Position numbers and translations under genes: made by a program. Below are positions 6,526-8,760 of a stretch of DNA of 8,760 bases, piece after piece; the first letter of the stretch is position 1, and every line of letters begins with the position of its first letter. The notes under the pieces were generated by a model. That model worked only from the letters and a program-made list of their open reading frames with translations. It did no database searches and was not told the DNA's origin. Origin of the DNA: Defluviicoccus vanus (GTDB lineage Bacteria; Pseudomonadota; Alphaproteobacteria; Rhodospirillales; Defluviicoccaceae); NCBI RefSeq assembly GCF_014672695.1, contig NZ_CP053923.1, positions 2,238,032-2,246,791 on the forward strand, written 5' to 3'.

Positions 6526-6840
6526 TCAGGTTTGTGGGCTACCGTATTGGTCGAGAGCTGCCTCGGCTTCTTCGATTAACTGATGGATATGGTCATCATC
6601 ACCAGGACTAATCTCACTGCTCACATCGGCTGCGTTGCGCGCCCACTGCGCCAGCTTAATCAGCAGATGGACGTGCGCGAGTGCGGCGCGGCAATTCGCC
6701 TGAAACGCGGCAAAGTCCTTCGACCCTTCGGGTGGTGTGCTGTTAGCGAAGTAGGCATAGACAGAAAGCGCCTTATCAAGCAGGCGCGAAAGGCGCGTCA
6801 CTAGATCCTGACGCAGTCCTTCCCAGGCATCGTCTTTCAA
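6526..6840 (-). CDS. Small helical phage protein, candidate terminase small subunit
   Basis: A 104-residue protein. The start is taken as TTG 6840 because GAGGG lies 7 bases upstream. A TTG at 6879 would add 13 residues without a Shine-Dalgarno. The sequence is mostly helical: WEGLRQDLVTRLSRLLDKAL (6-25), a short loop with PPEG, a second helical stretch AAFQANCRAALAHVHLLIKL (44-63), then an acidic tail (PGDDDHIHQLIEEAEAALDQ). I do not recognise the family by sequence. The size, helical design and position two genes before the large terminase match the small terminase (gp18) of T7-like phages, which recognises the packaging site and regulates the motor. There is no clear helix-turn-helix, so this remains a positional guess. 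Confidence 0.55.
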   Translation of the reverse strand: MKDDAWEGLRQDLVTRLSRLLDKALSVYAYFANSTPPEGSKDFAAFQANCRAALAHVHLLIKLAQWARNAADVSSEISPGDDDHIHQLIEEAEAALDQYGSPQT

Positions 6841-7030
6841 GGCGCATCCCTCATCGTGAGAGCATGATCGAAGAGCCAAAATTGCTGAACATACAGATGC
6901 CGTTGTGCATCAACAGGCTTAACGTCGATCATGCATATTGCAGAATTCTCAACTCTTCGACATCGCTCTAATGTAGAAACCGCTTTCGAATGTGGGCTTC
7001 TATTACTAAAAGCATTCAGCAGACGTTGTT

Positions 7031-7507
7031 CTATTGTGGTACCACCAAACGTAAATTACCATCAGGTAGCGGCGCTACATTTTCTGTACGCTGCGCGGCC
7101 GGGGAGCGTTGTTCGATAATATTGCGCTCCTCTAATTGAAGCACGAGGATGACGCTGAAGACACACATCGTCAATACCATCACCCCACCAATAAGAACAT
7201 GAAATACCTTTTCTTTAACATCGTGCGCTGTGAATTTTGAAACCCAGGTCATCTGAAATTCTTCGAGACGCGTATCAATATCCTTCTGTTTAGTATCCAG
7301 TATAAGGACCTGCGAGTACGTTTCACGTATCGTATCCATCAGGCCATTGAACAAACGTGCCTTAATCAAGCTGATATCCACGCGCAGTTCGTTAGTCGAA
7401 TGGCTGATCTCGTCTATCTTCCCCATTTGTTCCAGGACTCGAGTCACAAATTGCGCATCTACGTTGGCGGCCTGATCAACGTAACCTGAAGACATGCGGG
7501 TCGTCAT
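7031..7507 (-). CDS. Coiled-coil, single-membrane-segment protein (holin-like position)
   Basis: A 158-residue protein. ATG 7507 has GGAG 9 bases upstream. Residues about 20-95 are a long heptad-like helix (VTRVLEQMGKIDEISHSTNE and LDTKQKDIDTRLEEF), followed by one strongly hydrophobic segment (101-125, VFHVLIGGVMVLTMCVFSVI and LVLQL) and a short polar tail. The layout of coiled coil then one C-terminal membrane helix recalls XhlA-type haemolysin/holin helpers, and the gene lies where T7 has its type II holin gene 17.5. No family is recognised. The DNA is clearly AT-richer than the flanks (37% GC by hand count for 7201-7260, against 62% for 5761-5820), which suggests a separate origin or a cargo gene. 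Confidence 0.6.
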   Translation of the reverse strand: MTTRMSSGYVDQAANVDAQFVTRVLEQMGKIDEISHSTNELRVDISLIKARLFNGLMDTIRETYSQVLILDTKQKDIDTRLEEFQMTWVSKFTAHDVKEKVFHVLIGGVMVLTMCVFSVILVLQLEERNIIEQRSPAAQRTENVAPLPDGNLRLVVPQ

Positions 7508-7518
7508 AAAGTGGATCT

Positions 7519-7563
7519 CCGAGCGTTAAAATCGGTGTCGGTAGCGCTGCTTGCCGAGCGTTA
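7519..7563. repeat. 10-bp direct repeat upstream of the holin-position gene
   Basis: CCGAGCGTTA occurs at 7519-7528 and again at 7554-7563, with starts 35 bases apart. On the minus (transcribed) strand it reads TAACGCTCGG, and the copy nearest the gene merges into the Shine-Dalgarno (CGGAG). It lies in the 222-base gap between the gp14-like gene and the membrane protein. It could be a regulatory pair or the scar of a deletion between short repeats. Chance is not excluded. Confidence 0.35.
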
Positions 7564-7729
7564 GAGTGGCGTGTCGGAGCTGGCGCATGCTTCCAGTAGA
7601 GCGATCGGACGGCACTCGCGGCAAGGTGCAAGTCCTTGATCCTAATGACAGTATTCGCAAATCTAGAACGGGCATTGCACCCGCTGATCATCGTTGCCGT
7701 CACTCACGCGAGACCGTCATCCTTGGCGG

Positions 7730-8182
7730 CTATTCATCAAGAAGTGAAAGGCCGCCGGAAACTCCCTGCCGCACCAGCGAAAGTCCGTTGCGGTAGGCGG
7801 GATACGTGCTGTCCAACAAGCTCTTCGACTGCCCCCAACGGTACTCATCGTTGATCCGTTGGATACGCTGATTGGCAAGCTCAACCGAATCCGCGTCCTC
7901 CTGGGCGGCATCGCCGGCGAGAGTTGCCAGTGCGGCCGTGCTGGAGCCGCCGCCACTCGTGCCTTGCGCGCCAAAGCGGGCACGGCTGGAGGCAAGTTGG
8001 CGTTCCAGGTTGTCCTGGCGCGTCCGCTCCTCGATCTGTTGCGAAGTCTTGATCTGGTCGGCTTGCGACTGGGCGGCGGCGGCGGCTGATGCCGCATTAA
8101 CTTTTGCTTTCTCTTTGCTCTGCGCGTTATCCATCGCGTACTGCATGGCAGAGAAAGCGGTGGATGTAGCGAACCCACCCAT
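7730..8182 (-). CDS. Phage internal virion protein, T7 gp14-like
   Basis: A 150-residue protein with ATG 8182 behind a strong GAGGAG Shine-Dalgarno. Composition is typical of small podovirus core/ejection proteins: a short apolar N-terminus (GGFATSTAFSAMQYAM), an Ala/Gln/Ser-rich helix with a run of Ala (ASAAAAAQSQADQIKTSQQI, 31-50), then QDNLERQLASSRARFGAQGT, a Gly/Ser break (GTSGGGSST, 74-82), a helical stretch and a hydrophobic end. The RARFG-x-GGSS-hydrophobic pattern parallels the RAAIGESMLEGSS region of T7 gp14, which is ejected into the host envelope to help form the DNA channel. The neighbouring tail protein gene supports a virion role. Similarity is by layout and short motifs, so the exact family needs a profile search. 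The T7 partners gp15 and gp16 are not next to it. Confidence 0.65.
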   Translation of the reverse strand: MGGFATSTAFSAMQYAMDNAQSKEKAKVNAASAAAAAQSQADQIKTSQQIEERTRQDNLERQLASSRARFGAQGTSGGGSSTAALATLAGDAAQEDADSVELANQRIQRINDEYRWGQSKSLLDSTYPAYRNGLSLVRQGVSGGLSLLDE

Positions 8183-8281
8183 GGACAGTCTCCTCGTTTA
8201 TCTGCAGTGGCAGGAAGCTGGCGGGATACGGTGTTCGACGCTGGTTACGACGCCTCTGCTTGCGACGCAGGCCAAACCAGC

Positions 8282-8760
8282 TCAGGTGGTGACACTGAAT
8301 TCGGTCATCACCGAAAGCAGGGTGAAGGGCATTGGCGTATCCTGTTCGATCCGCCAGATCGATTCCAAGCCACCTTGCCGCCAACCGAGCACGCGAATGC
8401 GCTTGTCACCGGAAAAGCGCGGTGGCGGCGCATCGAAATGGTGATCGACACCCAAACGGCGGAAGGGCACCTCTTCCAGCCCATTGCCGACATCCAACCG
8501 CAGACAGGCAGTGTCCCAGACGCGGAAATTGATCGCGATCGGCCGCATCCGGTTGGCAATCTGCGCATCTCCCGGCAGGGCGGGAGGGAGCGGCTCCACA
8601 ATGTGAGTGTATCCCAGTCCCGCCTGCAGCGACGTCACCGGATCTTCAAGTGTCACCTTGCCATCGGTAACATCGACATCTGGAGCGGCTACCCCGTTGG
8701 CGACCACTTTGACCGTATGGCCTTCCAGGTGCGACAGGCCCGCCCACTCCGCCGTTGCAG
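8282..8760 (-). CDS. Phage tail tubular/stabilisation-type protein, C-terminal part (runs off window)
   Basis: The frame is open from the right edge to a TGA at 8282, giving the last 158 or so residues. It does not start at the GTG at 8707, since the reading continues upstream as ATAEWAGLSHLEGHTVKVVA. The segment WAGLSHLEGHTVKVVANG, then DVTDGKVTLEDP and GLGYTHIVEPLPP, is the hallmark of a beta-rich domain often annotated FCCH-like in phage tail tubular protein B (gp12-like) and stabilisation proteins. There the usual wording is about GLDHLEGKTV.VLADG, then GKITL and VGLPYT..LE.LP. The rest is a beta-rich C-terminus ending FTLLSVMTEFSVTT. Such proteins form the tail nozzle below the connector in podoviruses. 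The gp14-like gene follows after 99 bases. The bulk of the protein lies outside the window. Confidence 0.75.
   Translation of the reverse strand, partial: ATAEWAGLSHLEGHTVKVVANGVAAPDVDVTDGKVTLEDPVTSLQAGLGYTHIVEPLPPALPGDAQIANRMRPIAINFRVWDTACLRLDVGNGLEEVPFRRLGVDHHFDAPPPRFSGDKRIRVLGWRQGGLESIWRIEQDTPMPFTLLSVMTEFSVTT

Larger units (their letters stand above)
3733..8760 (-). mobile_element. T7-like late-gene prophage block (partial; limits uncertain)
   Basis: Seven consecutive minus-strand genes: tail tubular-like end, gp14-like protein, coiled-coil membrane protein, small helical protein, lipoprotein, T7 gp19-like terminase and SleB-like hydrolase. This reproduces the T7 order of tail, internal protein, holin, small terminase, Rz/Rz1 and large terminase. 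The left limit is probably close to the end of the hydrolase gene, because the next gene is a host-type gcrA. The right limit is outside the window. No integrase, phage RNA polymerase, tRNA or repeat that could be an attachment site is visible. The genes for large core proteins and tail fibre are missing from their usual place. Confidence 0.75.

Noticed and set aside
6931..7119. 62-codon plus-strand ORF in the AT-rich gap
   Set aside because: Its last part overlaps the end of the coiled-coil protein gene on the other strand, it has no Shine-Dalgarno, and it is not recognisable.
8075..8100. GGC/GCG trinucleotide run as a tandem repeat
   Set aside because: It encodes the poly-Ala stretch of the gp14-like protein and is explained by coding.
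1..8760. tRNA, rRNA or CRISPR array, or a prophage attachment site
   Set aside because: I saw no T-loop/anticodon pattern, no regularly spaced repeats and no matched repeats flanking the phage block. The right end of the block is outside the window.

Overview
The window looks like an alphaproteobacterial chromosome, most likely Rhodospirillales-like. The main clue is a GcrA-type cell-cycle regulator, a family confined to Alphaproteobacteria and their phages. High GC over most of the window and a TNR3-type Nudix protein fit this. Every confident gene lies on the minus strand, so the window is transcribed from right to left.

Right part (8760 down to about 3733): a phage late-gene block in the order seen in T7-like podoviruses. 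In transcription order it holds the C-terminal end of a tail tubular/stabilisation-type protein, a small Ala/Gln-rich virion protein like T7 gp14, a coiled-coil plus single-membrane-segment protein in the holin position (gp17.5), a small helical protein in the small-terminase position (gp18), a lipoprotein in the Rz/Rz1 position (gp18.5/18.7), a large terminase with clear similarity to T7 gp19, and a SleB-type cell wall hydrolase. The large terminase is certain and the tail protein and hydrolase fold are well supported. The roles of the three small proteins rest mainly on gene order. The large internal core proteins and tail fibre that T7-like phages carry between gp14 and the holin are absent here, so this is a reduced, rearranged or decayed prophage, or a domesticated particle module. 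No integrase, RNA polymerase or attachment site is visible.

Middle part (about 3760 to 966): host-type genes. A GcrA-family regulator is preceded by a short region with a perfect DnaA box and three GANTC (CcrM) sites, a cell-cycle type of control region. It is followed by a TNR3-like Nudix hydrolase and a secreted protein that joins a YbaY-like domain to a META/HslJ domain.

Left part (965 to 1): about 590 bases without a confident gene, holding an 11-codon cysteine-rich ORF with a strong Shine-Dalgarno and a following hairpin, then the 5' end of an IS630-family element that runs off the left edge of the window.
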